Assembly: GCA_017622055.1 (NCBI GenBank)
Contig: JAGARY010000484.1
Coordinates: 1-13,333, forward strand
Direction of reading: 5' to 3'
Length of the DNA: 13,333 nt
Source: Treponema sp.
GTDB lineage: Bacteria > Spirochaetota > Spirochaetia > Treponematales > Treponemataceae
Shown piece after piece: positions 7,137-13,268 of this stretch; the stretch's first letter is position 1, and every line of letters starts with the position of its first letter. Below the pieces are notes generated by a model. It did not search any database and was not told the origin of the DNA. It was given only the letters and a program-made list of their open reading frames with translations. Both the position numbers and the translations under genes were made by a program.

Positions 7137-7165
7137 ATTATAACACAAATTGTATAAATTTTCCA
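7137..7165 (-). promoter_or_regulatory. Candidate promoter of the ATPase-lgt-uppP operon, leaderless geometry
   Basis: On the minus strand, TGGAAA (7165-7160, four of six consensus bases) and a perfect TATAAT (7142-7137) are 17 bases apart. The -10 box ends 6 bases before the ATG at 7130, so a start seven bases downstream would fall on the A of the ATG. No SD lies in those 6 bases (TTTGGT). Confidence 0.6.
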
Positions 7166-7227
7166 TTAAAGATATTTCTTTTTCATCTTCTTTTATTATT
7201 TTAATAAAGGTTAATAAAAAAAATTCC

Positions 7228-7233
7228 GATACT
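7228..7233 (+). promoter_or_regulatory. Weak -10-like box before the DUF4015 gene
   Basis: GATACT matches four of six -10 bases and ends 6 bases before the ATG at 7240, the same spacing as at purD and the ATPase gene. There is no convincing -35 box 16-18 bases upstream (TAAAGG at 7205-7210). The evidence is therefore mainly the spacing and the absence of an SD. Confidence 0.25.
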
Positions 7234-7239
7234 AGAAAT

Positions 7240-9594
7240 ATGATTATTCTACTTTTTGCACTTTTTTTATCATTAAATGTTAATTTTGCTTACGCTCAAG
7301 AGATTAAGGAAATAAAACCTCTTTATCAGTTGCCACAAAAAGCAATGGTTTCCGAAGAAACGGCTTCTATGATGGGAACTTTTTTGGTTGGCTCTGATTC
7401 TGGTTTATATAGAGTTACTCCTAGCAATAATGTTTTGCCTTTGTGGGTAAATGGTCGTGTTGATCAAATTTTAAATTTAGAATTTCCTTCATCTGACGGA
7501 ACTGTAAAACCTGCCTGGCTTTTGCGAACAGATAAAGGAATTTTTGTTACTTATGATTTAGAAGTTTTTGAAGAACGAAACAACGGACTTTCATTTTTAA
7601 CTATCAAAAAATATAAAAATAAAGAAAAGACTTTAGAAAAACAAATTCAAGAATTAAAGGACGTTTGTGCAAATCCGTTGAATAATAATGAACTTGTTAC
7701 TGCAACAAAAGATAACGTTTATTATTCAAATAATGCAGGACAAACTTGGACAAACTTAAATTCCATGAGTAAAACAACTCCTGGTGTAAAAGCGGTGGCA
7801 ATTGCAACTTTTGACGGAGAAACCGTTGTTTTTATGAGTCATCCAATTTTTGGCTTGTCTTATACTTTTCCAAACAGAAAAAAGATTGAATGGTTTGATG
7901 TAGAAGAAGGATTTGAAAAAATGAAATCTCTTTCTTCTCCAGATGAAATTGCAGATATTTATCCAGTTTTACGAACTCAAGCTGATGGAACTGTAAAAAC
8001 AGAAATTTACATTTCGCAAACATATATTCCAAGAATTTACAGATTTAATTGGGAAGAAAAAAAAGGCGAATTGATTTATTCGGGAAGTGAACCTGCTGAT
8101 GTTATTGACGGACTTACTTGCATAGATAATGTATTGATGTACACAACTCTAGAAGGATTTGGGGCACTTGATTTAGATACGTTGCAAAATCCTGGAAAGC
8201 CTGTAAATGAAGAACAATGGCATCAAGCTTTTTCAAAAGTTCCAGACACAATCAACACCGCTTGGATTCCAGAAGGAAGAAGTGGATTTGGTTCAGGAGC
8301 TTTGTTGAATGAACTATGGCTTTTGTATCCAGGTTCGGTAAATTCTCCTTATGCAGAAATTGCTAATGGAAAAAAAAGCATTTACGCTTCGGCATACCAG
8401 TGTAGAAATCAGGCTGGAATTGATAAATTTATTAAAGTAATAAAAGACAGAAATATGAATAGCGTTGTAATCGATATGAAAGACGATTACGGTTTGTTGC
8501 GTTATGATTCAAAAAATCCTCTTGTATTAGAAAAAGGTCAAATTTCAAAATACGCTATGGATTTAGATCACTTTATTAGCGAATTCAAAAAAGAAAATAT
8601 TTATTTGATTGCAAGAATTGTAACATTTAAAGACAGAACACTTTCACGTTATAAAAACGGAAAATATGCCGTTATGGACCGCACAACAAATAAACCGTGG
8701 CTTAGAATTAAAGGTTATGAAGAAATAAAAGACGAAGCTGGAAACGTAACTGGAAAAGAAGCAACATATTACGATGAACATTGGGTTGATCCATATTCAG
8801 AAGAAGTTTGGGAATATAACATAGAAATTGCAAAAGAATTGATAGAACGTGGCTTTGACGAAATCCAATTTGATTATATCAGATTTCCAACAGACGGGTA
8901 CAATTTACGAAACGCAAAATATCCTTGGCAAGATAAAGGCATGGACAAAGAAAGTGCTTTAATTTCATTCTTGTCTTATGCTAGAGAAAATATTCAAGCT
9001 CCAATTGGAATTGACATTTACGGGGCAAACGGCTGGTACAGAAGTGGAACTCGTACAGGACAAGACGCAGAAATGCTTGCAGAATATGTTGATGTAATTG
9101 GACCAATGTTTTATCCAAGCCATTTTGAACAAACTTTCTTAAATTATGCTCCTGTGGCAGATAGAACTTATAGAATCTACTTTTATGGCTCTTTTAGAAA
9201 TACAATTATGTGTAAAAACAGAGCAATAATTCGTCCTTGGGTTCAATCATTCTATTTGAATGTTTCTTATGACAGACAATACTATGATTCAGACTATATA
9301 GAAAAACAATTTTTTGGTTGTCGCGACTCAATAGACCGAGGATACATGTGTTGGAACAACTCTGGAGAATACGGAGTTACTCCACCAGATATTGAACAAA
9401 CAAAACCATTTACAGGAACAGCCCTAGAAGCCGACGGAAAATTCAGAAAGCCTGCTTTGGGGACAAAAATGAAACCGTTATATGTAAATGATTCGGATTT
9501 ATCTGTTTTAGATAGCATTTTGTATCCAAATTACGAAGATTCTCAATACGACACTTCATACACCCCACTTTTACAAATACCAAATAAAAGGTAA
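7240..9594 (+). CDS. Secreted protein with Asp-box/propeller-like N-terminus and DUF4015 putative glycosidase domain
   Basis: The 784-residue product starts with a signal peptide (1-19, ending AYA before Gln20), which fixes the ATG at 7240; an upstream TTG extension would bury it. Residues about 30-370 look like a beta-propeller, with GLYRVT (55-60), a full Asp-box-like SNNAGQTW (163-170), and other repeated strand patterns. Residues about 380-700 match DUF4015 (Pfam PF13200), a predicted TIM-barrel glycoside hydrolase of unknown substrate. Key segments are IYASAYQCR (381-389), VVIDMKDDYG (409-418), YLIARIVTFKD (455-465), QFDYIRFPTDG (543-553), IGIDIYG (589-595) and VIGPMFYPS (619-627). Conserved Asp545 and Asp592 are possible catalytic residues, which is inference. 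It is exported to the periplasm or beyond. The gene lies 68 bases upstream of mnmE with no terminator between, so partial co-transcription is likely. There is no SD. Substrate and biological role are unknown. Confidence 0.83.
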   Translation: MIILLFALFLSLNVNFAYAQEIKEIKPLYQLPQKAMVSEETASMMGTFLVGSDSGLYRVTPSNNVLPLWVNGRVDQILNLEFPSSDGTVKPAWLLRTDKGIFVTYDLEVFEERNNGLSFLTIKKYKNKEKTLEKQIQELKDVCANPLNNNELVTATKDNVYYSNNAGQTWTNLNSMSKTTPGVKAVAIATFDGETVVFMSHPIFGLSYTFPNRKKIEWFDVEEGFEKMKSLSSPDEIADIYPVLRTQADGTVKTEIYISQTYIPRIYRFNWEEKKGELIYSGSEPADVIDGLTCIDNVLMYTTLEGFGALDLDTLQNPGKPVNEEQWHQAFSKVPDTINTAWIPEGRSGFGSGALLNELWLLYPGSVNSPYAEIANGKKSIYASAYQCRNQAGIDKFIKVIKDRNMNSVVIDMKDDYGLLRYDSKNPLVLEKGQISKYAMDLDHFISEFKKENIYLIARIVTFKDRTLSRYKNGKYAVMDRTTNKPWLRIKGYEEIKDEAGNVTGKEATYYDEHWVDPYSEEVWEYNIEIAKELIERGFDEIQFDYIRFPTDGYNLRNAKYPWQDKGMDKESALISFLSYARENIQAPIGIDIYGANGWYRSGTRTGQDAEMLAEYVDVIGPMFYPSHFEQTFLNYAPVADRTYRIYFYGSFRNTIMCKNRAIIRPWVQSFYLNVSYDRQYYDSDYIEKQFFGCRDSIDRGYMCWNNSGEYGVTPPDIEQTKPFTGTALEADGKFRKPALGTKMKPLYVNDSDLSVLDSILYPNYEDSQYDTSYTPLLQIPNKR

Positions 9595-9610
9595 AATTGT
9601 AAAAAGATTT

Positions 9611-9649
9611 TTTGTCATTGCTAACAATTTCCTGTAAAGCAATGGCAAA
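9611..9649 (+). promoter_or_regulatory. Stem-loop immediately upstream of the mnmE ribosome site
   Basis: TTTGTCATTGCT (9611-9622) pairs with AGCAATGGCAAA (9638-9649) over 12 positions, with one G-U wobble and a 15-base loop. It is not followed by a T run on the plus strand, so it does not look like an intrinsic terminator. It ends 4 bases before the GAGG ribosome site (9652-9655) and could influence mnmE translation or processing of the transcript from the DUF4015 gene. Confidence 0.4.
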
Positions 9650-9662
9650 GTGAGGTTACAAA

Positions 9663-11093
9663 ATGAACGCTTCTCAATACACACCAGAAGAATCAATTTC
9701 TTCAATTGCAACAGCCTTAGCACCAGCCGCTTTAGGCATTGTTAGAACATCCGGAAAAGATTGCATCCAATTATTAAGCAAAGTTTTTTCACGTCCAAAG
9801 GCACTTTTGCAAGCCCAAGGAAACACTTTAGTTTACGGATGGATTAAAGATGGCGATTCCCGTATTGACGAAGTAATGCTTGCTGTTTACAAAGCCCCAA
9901 AAAGTTTTACCGGCGAAGACATGGTAGAAATCTTTTGTCACGGAGGCCCTGCCGTTGTAACAGCAATTCAAAATTTAATGCTAAAAAGCGGATTCCGAGC
10001 CGCAAACCGTGGGGAATACACATTCCGCGCCTTCATAAACGGAAAAACAGATCTTACAAAAGCTGAAGCCGTAAAAGAAATTATAGATTCTCACACAGAC
10101 GCTTCTCGTTCCCACGCAGTTGGCCGCCTTGCCGGAAGTCTTTTTGAAGAAATCGATTCAATCAAAAAATTAATCATAGACACACTTGCCGCAATTGAAG
10201 TAGAAATTGAATATCCCGAAGACGAAGAAACAATTGCCGACAGTTTTGACAAAACAGATTTAGAAACAGCCCAAAAACGCCTAAAATCCCTTGTAGATTC
10301 ATGGAAAAGCGAAAAATTATACCAAGACGGGGCTCGCGTAGTTTTGGCAGGTCGCACAAATGCCGGAAAATCTTCCCTTTTTAACGCAATTCTAAAAGAA
10401 GAACGGGCAATTGTAAGTGACATCGAAGGAACAACTCGGGATTGGCTAGAAAGTTGGGCAAGCATCAACGGAATTCCAGTTCGTCTTTTTGACACAGCAG
10501 GCCTCCGCCAAACAGATGACGTAATTGAAGCTCGGGGTGTGGAACTTACAAAAAATCTTGCCACAGATGCCGATGTTGTTCTTTACCTCATCGATTCCAC
10601 AGTTGGCCCAAACGACGACGACAAAACATTCATACAAAATTGCACCGAACCGTTAATCGTTGTTTATAATAAAGCAGATAAAAATCAAGGTGGGGGAAGT
10701 CTCCCCCTCGCTCCAAAGTCCTCGCCAGAAAATCTGGCTCCGGTCTTTTCCGCTACCCCCTCTGACTCTTCATCACAATCTCCAGTTTACATCTCAGCAA
10801 AAACAGGCAGCGGACTCAAAGATTTATTCGCCCAAATTACAAAAATCCTTACAGCAGGGCTTTCTACAGAACGTGAACAAGCAGGTCTTGGTTCTGCACG
10901 GCAAAAAACAGCCGTTCAAGAAGCTTTGGAATGCGTAGAACACGCTTTAGAAAGTGCCCAAGACAATTATACTTTAGATGCGGTTGTTCAAGATTTGGAA
11001 GACAGCTTAGACGCTCTTGGAGAAGTTACAGGTGATGTAACTCCAGATGACGTTTTAGGCAGCATTTTTGCAAATTTCTGTGTAGGAAAATAA
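9663..11093 (+). CDS. mnmE: tRNA uridine-5-carboxymethylaminomethyl(34) synthesis GTPase
   Basis: MnmE (TrmE) acts with MnmG in the cytoplasm to modify U34 of several tRNAs, using GTP hydrolysis and a folate one-carbon unit. The 476-residue product has the N-terminal folate-binding domain, with NRGEYTFRAFINGKTDLTKAEAV (115-137, the family signature). The helical domain is split by a G domain: G1 GRTNAGKS (230-237), G2 EGTTRD (255-260), G3 DTAG (277-280), G4 NKAD (336-339), G5 SAKTG (378-382). The C-terminus ends in the catalytic CVGK (473-476). G4 and G5 are about 20 residues further apart than in E. coli because of a Gly/Pro/Ser-rich insertion at about 342-371. The ATG follows GAGG with a 7-base spacer. 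The gene uses more C-ending codons than its neighbours. It lies between the DUF4015 gene and flaB, which has its own promoter. Confidence 0.98.
   Translation: MNASQYTPEESISSIATALAPAALGIVRTSGKDCIQLLSKVFSRPKALLQAQGNTLVYGWIKDGDSRIDEVMLAVYKAPKSFTGEDMVEIFCHGGPAVVTAIQNLMLKSGFRAANRGEYTFRAFINGKTDLTKAEAVKEIIDSHTDASRSHAVGRLAGSLFEEIDSIKKLIIDTLAAIEVEIEYPEDEETIADSFDKTDLETAQKRLKSLVDSWKSEKLYQDGARVVLAGRTNAGKSSLFNAILKEERAIVSDIEGTTRDWLESWASINGIPVRLFDTAGLRQTDDVIEARGVELTKNLATDADVVLYLIDSTVGPNDDDKTFIQNCTEPLIVVYNKADKNQGGGSLPLAPKSSPENLAPVFSATPSDSSSQSPVYISAKTGSGLKDLFAQITKILTAGLSTEREQAGLGSARQKTAVQEALECVEHALESAQDNYTLDAVVQDLEDSLDALGEVTGDVTPDDVLGSIFANFCVGK
10686..10776 (+). repeat. GC-rich in-frame insertion with hairpins inside mnmE
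   Basis: This segment encodes MnmE residues 342-371, between the G4 and G5 motifs. It contains GGGGGA-AGTC-TCCCCC (10692-10707) and GCCAGA-AAA-TCTGGC (10724-10738), two perfect 6-bp hairpins. It ends near a CTACCCCC run that can also pair with the first G run. It is much richer in C and G than the flanking coding sequence and reads through in frame as low-complexity Gly, Pro and Ser. This is how an inserted palindromic element inside a gene would look; only one copy is in the window. Confidence 0.5.
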
Positions 11094-11125
11094 TTAAAAA
11101 TAACAAAAAAAAATATATTTTTTTC

Positions 11126-11152
11126 TAAACTTTTTTTTCCCATCTCCGATAG
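11126..11152 (+). promoter_or_regulatory. Sigma-28 (FliA) type promoter of flaB
   Basis: TAAA (11126-11129), then 15 bases, then TCCGATAG (11145-11152) closely follows the flagellar sigma-28 consensus TAAA-N15-GCCGATAA. It lies about 100 bases upstream of the flaB ATG, just after the end of mnmE. Together with the gene it serves, this is a strong regulatory assignment. Confidence 0.85.
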
Positions 11153-11158
11153 TTTAGG

Positions 11159-11250
11159 TATAGGGTGGTGGAAACCCGTGAGATAAACCACGTTGTGGTT
11201 TGCAACCCACCAATGTGTTTTATCTAAAATTAACCAAACTGATAAGGAGA
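11159..11250 (+). promoter_or_regulatory. Structured flaB leader with nested stems and GGA motifs
   Basis: Transcription from the sigma-28 promoter would give a leader of about 95 bases. It contains a perfect AAACCAC-GTT-GTGGTTT hairpin (11185-11201) enclosed by TGGTGG (11166-11171) pairing with CCACCA (11207-11212). A GGA sits at 11170-11172 and another lies in the strong SD AAGGAGA (11244-11250). Paired GGA sites of this kind are what the regulator CsrA binds in other flagellin leaders; binding here is inference. Confidence 0.5.
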
Positions 11251-11255
11251 TTATT

Positions 11256-12116
11256 ATGGTTATTAATCACAATATGAGTGCTATGTTCGCTCAACGTTCC
11301 CAGGGAATTCAAGATTTGGCACAGCAAAAAAGTATGGAAAAACTTTCATCAGGTATGAAAATTAATCGTGCCGGTGATGATGCTTCTGGACTTGCTGTAT
11401 CAGAAAAAATGCGTGCACAAATTCGCGGTTTGAATCAAGCTTCTCAGAATGCTCAAAATGGTATTTCTTTCATTCAAACAACAGAAGGATATTTGCAAGA
11501 AACAACAGATATCGTTCAACGTATCCGTGAATTAGCAGTACAATCTTCAAACGGTATTTACTCTGCAGAAGATCGTATGCAAATCCAAGTTGAAGTTCCT
11601 TCATTGATTGCTGAAGTTGATAGAATTGCTTCTACAGCTCAATTCAATGGTATGAATATGTTAACAGGACGTTTTGCTCGCCCAACAGGTGAAAACGTTG
11701 TTACAGGATCAATGTGGTTCCACATTGGTGCTAACATGGATCAAAGAACTCAAGTTTACATTGGTACAATGTCAGCTGCAGCTCTTGGTCTTCGCAATGT
11801 TGGTGATGAATCAATCATGACATTGGAAACTCCAGACGAAGCAAACCGTGCAATCGGAACTTTGGATGAAGCTTTGAAAAAAATCAACAAACAACGTGCA
11901 GACCTTGGTGCTTACCAAAACCGCCTTGAAAAGACAGTTACAGGTCTTGATATTGGTGCTGAAAACCTCCAAGCTTCTGAATCTCGTATCCGTGATACAG
12001 ACATGGCTGCTGAAATGGTTGAATTCACAAAAGACCAAGTTCTTAGCCAAGCTGGAACAGCAATGTTGGCACAGGCTAATCAATCTTCACAGAATGTACT
12101 TAGCTTGTTAAGATAA
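11256..12116 (+). CDS. flaB: FlaB-type flagellar filament core protein
   Basis: This is a spirochaetal flagellin that forms the core of the periplasmic flagellar filament. The 286-residue length is that of treponemal FlaB proteins. The conserved N-terminal D0/D1 region runs MVINHNMSAMFAQR, then LSSGMKINRAGDDASGLAVSEKMRAQIRGLNQAS (36-69) and QETTDIVQRIRELAVQSSNGIYSAEDRMQIQVE. A short middle region (about 145-205) contains GRFARPTGEN and MWFHIGANMDQRT, typical of Treponema. The C-terminal D1/D0 region contains INKQRADLGAYQNR, ESRIRDTDMA and the end QNVLSLLR. As expected for FlaB, there is no large variable outer domain and no signal peptide. The start is the ATG after AAGGAGA with a 5-base spacer; 21 extra upstream codons in frame are leader, not protein. 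Treponema usually carries several flaB copies, and which one this is cannot be told. It is transcribed alone from a sigma-28 promoter and ends at its own terminator. Confidence 0.97.
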   Translation: MVINHNMSAMFAQRSQGIQDLAQQKSMEKLSSGMKINRAGDDASGLAVSEKMRAQIRGLNQASQNAQNGISFIQTTEGYLQETTDIVQRIRELAVQSSNGIYSAEDRMQIQVEVPSLIAEVDRIASTAQFNGMNMLTGRFARPTGENVVTGSMWFHIGANMDQRTQVYIGTMSAAALGLRNVGDESIMTLETPDEANRAIGTLDEALKKINKQRADLGAYQNRLEKTVTGLDIGAENLQASESRIRDTDMAAEMVEFTKDQVLSQAGTAMLAQANQSSQNVLSLLR

Positions 12117-12123
12117 TAAAAAA

Positions 12124-12153
12124 TGTGGGAAGTGGCAAAAACCACAACCCATA
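12124..12153 (+). other. Stem-loop in the flaB 3' untranslated region
   Basis: A stacked hairpin directly follows the flaB stop. TGGG (12126-12129) pairs with CCCA (12148-12151), and GTGG (12132-12135) pairs with CCAC (12142-12145), with symmetric AA/AA internal mismatches and a 6-base loop. It stands just before the terminator hairpin and lacks a T run of its own. It could protect the abundant flaB mRNA from 3' exonucleases. Confidence 0.45.
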
Positions 12154-12182
12154 AAAAAAACACCCGAAAGGGTGTTTTTTTT
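12153..12182. terminator. Intrinsic terminator after flaB
   Basis: AAAAAAAACACCC (12153-12165), a GAAA tetraloop (12166-12169) and GGGTGTTTTTTTT (12170-12182) form a perfect 13-bp stem with an eight-T tail. The A run on the other side makes it symmetric, so it could also stop minus-strand transcription that runs on from the STAS genes through the tRNA. Confidence 0.95.
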
Positions 12183-12195
12183 ATGCCATATTTTA

Positions 12196-12201
12196 TATAA
12201 T
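12196..12201 (+). promoter_or_regulatory. Candidate -10 box of the tRNA-Arg gene
   Basis: A perfect TATAAT lies 14 bases upstream of the mature tRNA 5' end. The region where a -35 box would fall is the T-rich tail of the flaB terminator and shows no good match. The tRNA follows a strong terminator, so it needs a promoter of its own. Confidence 0.4.
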
Positions 12202-12215
12202 ATTAATATTGTTTT

Positions 12216-12289
12216 GGCCTAGTAGCTCAGCTGGATAGAGCATCCGCCTCCTAAGCGGAAGGTCGTGCGTTCGAATCGCGTCTAGGTCA
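12216..12289 (+). tRNA. tRNA-Arg, anticodon CCT (reads AGG)
   Basis: A complete 74-base cloverleaf can be drawn. The acceptor stem GGCCTAG pairs with CTAGGTC (one G-U), and the D arm GCTC pairs with GAGC. The anticodon stem TCCGC/GCGGA encloses loop CTCCTAA with anticodon CCT at 12250-12252. The variable loop is AGGTC, and the T arm has loop TTCGAAT with two G-U pairs at the outer end of its stem. The discriminator base is A, and the CCA end is not encoded. The anticodon assigns it to arginine. It is a single tRNA, and its last base directly abuts the stop codon of a convergent STAS gene. Confidence 0.95.
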
Positions 12290-12694
12290 TTATTCAGAAA
12301 CAGCTTCTTTTAAAGCTTCCAAAGCTTCTGCTTCTGTGTTTTTTACAGTAAAGAATTGAGTAAATCCTAAAATTACAAAAACTTCGTGTACACTTTCTTG
12401 CAAAGAAACCAACACCAAATGTCCATTTTTAGATTGGGTATTTCTTAAAAATGATGCCAAAGAGCCAATTCCTGTAGAGGAAATGTAATTTAAATCAGAA
12501 CAGTCTAAAATAAAGTTGCTATAACCAGCATTTAATAGCATGTCTGTTTTCTTTTGAAAAAAGGCCGAATTATAAGTGTCAATATAACCAGTTAATTTTA
12601 ATAAACAAGAACTTTCTATTTCTGAAATTTTTCTTGCATTAACTGTTAAGCAATCATCTAATTCTTCATCAAAGCCAGAAATCCCCAATCCCAT
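12290..12694 (-). CDS. STAS-domain protein (anti-sigma factor antagonist-like)
   Basis: This 134-residue protein consists of an N-terminal acidic stretch (about 1-20) and one STAS domain (about 28-130), the fold of SpoIIAA and RsbV. Such proteins bind or release an anti-sigma factor or signalling partner according to phosphorylation. The core motif is LNYISSTGIGSLASFL (68-83). In SpoIIAA the phosphorylated residue is the second Ser of DSSGLG; here that position is Thr74, with Ser73 before it. The segment LTGYIDTYNSAFFQ (34-47) is shared almost exactly with the gene upstream, showing that the two are paralogues. The start is the ATG at 12694, preceded by AAGGAG with an 8-base spacer; an ATG 15 codons further upstream would overlap the neighbouring gene. 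The gap to that gene is 22 bases, so they form an operon. No cognate kinase or phosphatase is in the window, so the pathway is unknown. Confidence 0.85.
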   Translation of the reverse strand: MGLGISGFDEELDDCLTVNARKISEIESSCLLKLTGYIDTYNSAFFQKKTDMLLNAGYSNFILDCSDLNYISSTGIGSLASFLRNTQSKNGHLVLVSLQESVHEVFVILGFTQFFTVKNTEAEALEALKEAVSE

Positions 12695-12716
12695 ATTTCT
12701 TTCTCCTTTTTTATTT

Positions 12717-13268
12717 TTAGCCAAGCACTGCGTTTCCATCTTCTTTTATTATAACAATTGAAGAACAAGAAGGACACAAAACTTTTGTTGGTTTTTCAAA
12801 TCTAAGCATTTTTTTGCAATAAGGACAGTTTCCTAATTTTGGGAAAACGCTATTTGCAGGATCTGCTTTCTTTAAAAAATAATCTACAGCTTCCACAACA
12901 GAAGTGCTTAAATTGAAGAATTGAGAAAACCCAAGAAGTGTAAAATATTCTTCAATTTTTGGTTGAATATCTGCAATGACAAAATCACCATTTACAGCTC
13001 TTATTAATTTTAAAAGATTTGTAAAGTTCCCAAGCCCAGTAGAAGCAATATAGTTTAGATATGTACATTTAAAAATAATATTAACGTACCCTGCTGTGAT
13101 TATTTTTGTAATTTGACTTTGAAAAAAAGAAGAGTTATATGTGTCAATTATTCCCGATAACGAAACTAAGCAGCCGTTTTGAATTGTAGGAATTCTCTCC
13201 AATTTAATTGTCAAATCGTCATTTTTATCGTCGTCAAACCCTGGTACGATTGAATTATTTTCTTCCAT
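12717..13268 (-). CDS. STAS-domain protein with C-terminal zinc ribbon
   Basis: This 183-residue protein is the first gene of the STAS pair. An acidic N-terminus (about 1-20) leads into a STAS domain (about 30-135), with LSGIIDTYNSSFFQ (37-50) and LNYIASTGLGNFTNLL (71-86). The position of the SpoIIAA phosphoserine is Thr77, next to Ser76. Unlike its paralogue it continues into a zinc ribbon: CPYC (148-151) and CPSC (165-168), 13 residues apart, followed by a short beta-rich end. Zinc ribbons of this size usually stabilise a small domain that contacts protein or nucleic acid. A STAS-ribbon fusion is uncommon in my knowledge. The ATG is preceded by AAGGA with a 12-base spacer, rather long. The promoter is not clear in the 65 bases remaining to the window edge. 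A role in a partner-switching or motility signalling pathway is plausible but unproven. Confidence 0.85.
   Translation of the reverse strand: MEENNSIVPGFDDDKNDDLTIKLERIPTIQNGCLVSLSGIIDTYNSSFFQSQITKIITAGYVNIIFKCTYLNYIASTGLGNFTNLLKLIRAVNGDFVIADIQPKIEEYFTLLGFSQFFNLSTSVVEAVDYFLKKADPANSVFPKLGNCPYCKKMLRFEKPTKVLCPSCSSIVIIKEDGNAVLG

Noticed and set aside
7131..7166. Longer start for the FlhG-like ATPase at the ATG at 7166
   Set aside because: The extra 12 residues precede the usual MinD-type opening (x-x-I-PVASGKGG) and the best promoter lies downstream of that ATG.
7150..7239. Upstream TTG extension of the DUF4015 protein
   Set aside because: It would place 30 hydrophilic residues ahead of a clear signal peptide and overlap the divergent ATPase promoter. 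The ATG at 7240 is the better start.
11193..11255. Upstream ATG giving a 21-residue longer flagellin
   Set aside because: FlaB proteins begin MxINHN, which matches the ATG at 11256, and that ATG has a strong SD. The upstream stretch is folded leader RNA.
12216..12289. tRNA-Arg as an integration site for a mobile element
   Set aside because: No integrase, direct repeat of the tRNA 3' end, or foreign-looking genes were seen next to it.
12695..12739. Longer start for the second STAS protein at 12739
   Set aside because: It would overlap the upstream STAS gene and the SD itself would be translated. The ATG at 12694 follows AAGGAG at the right distance.
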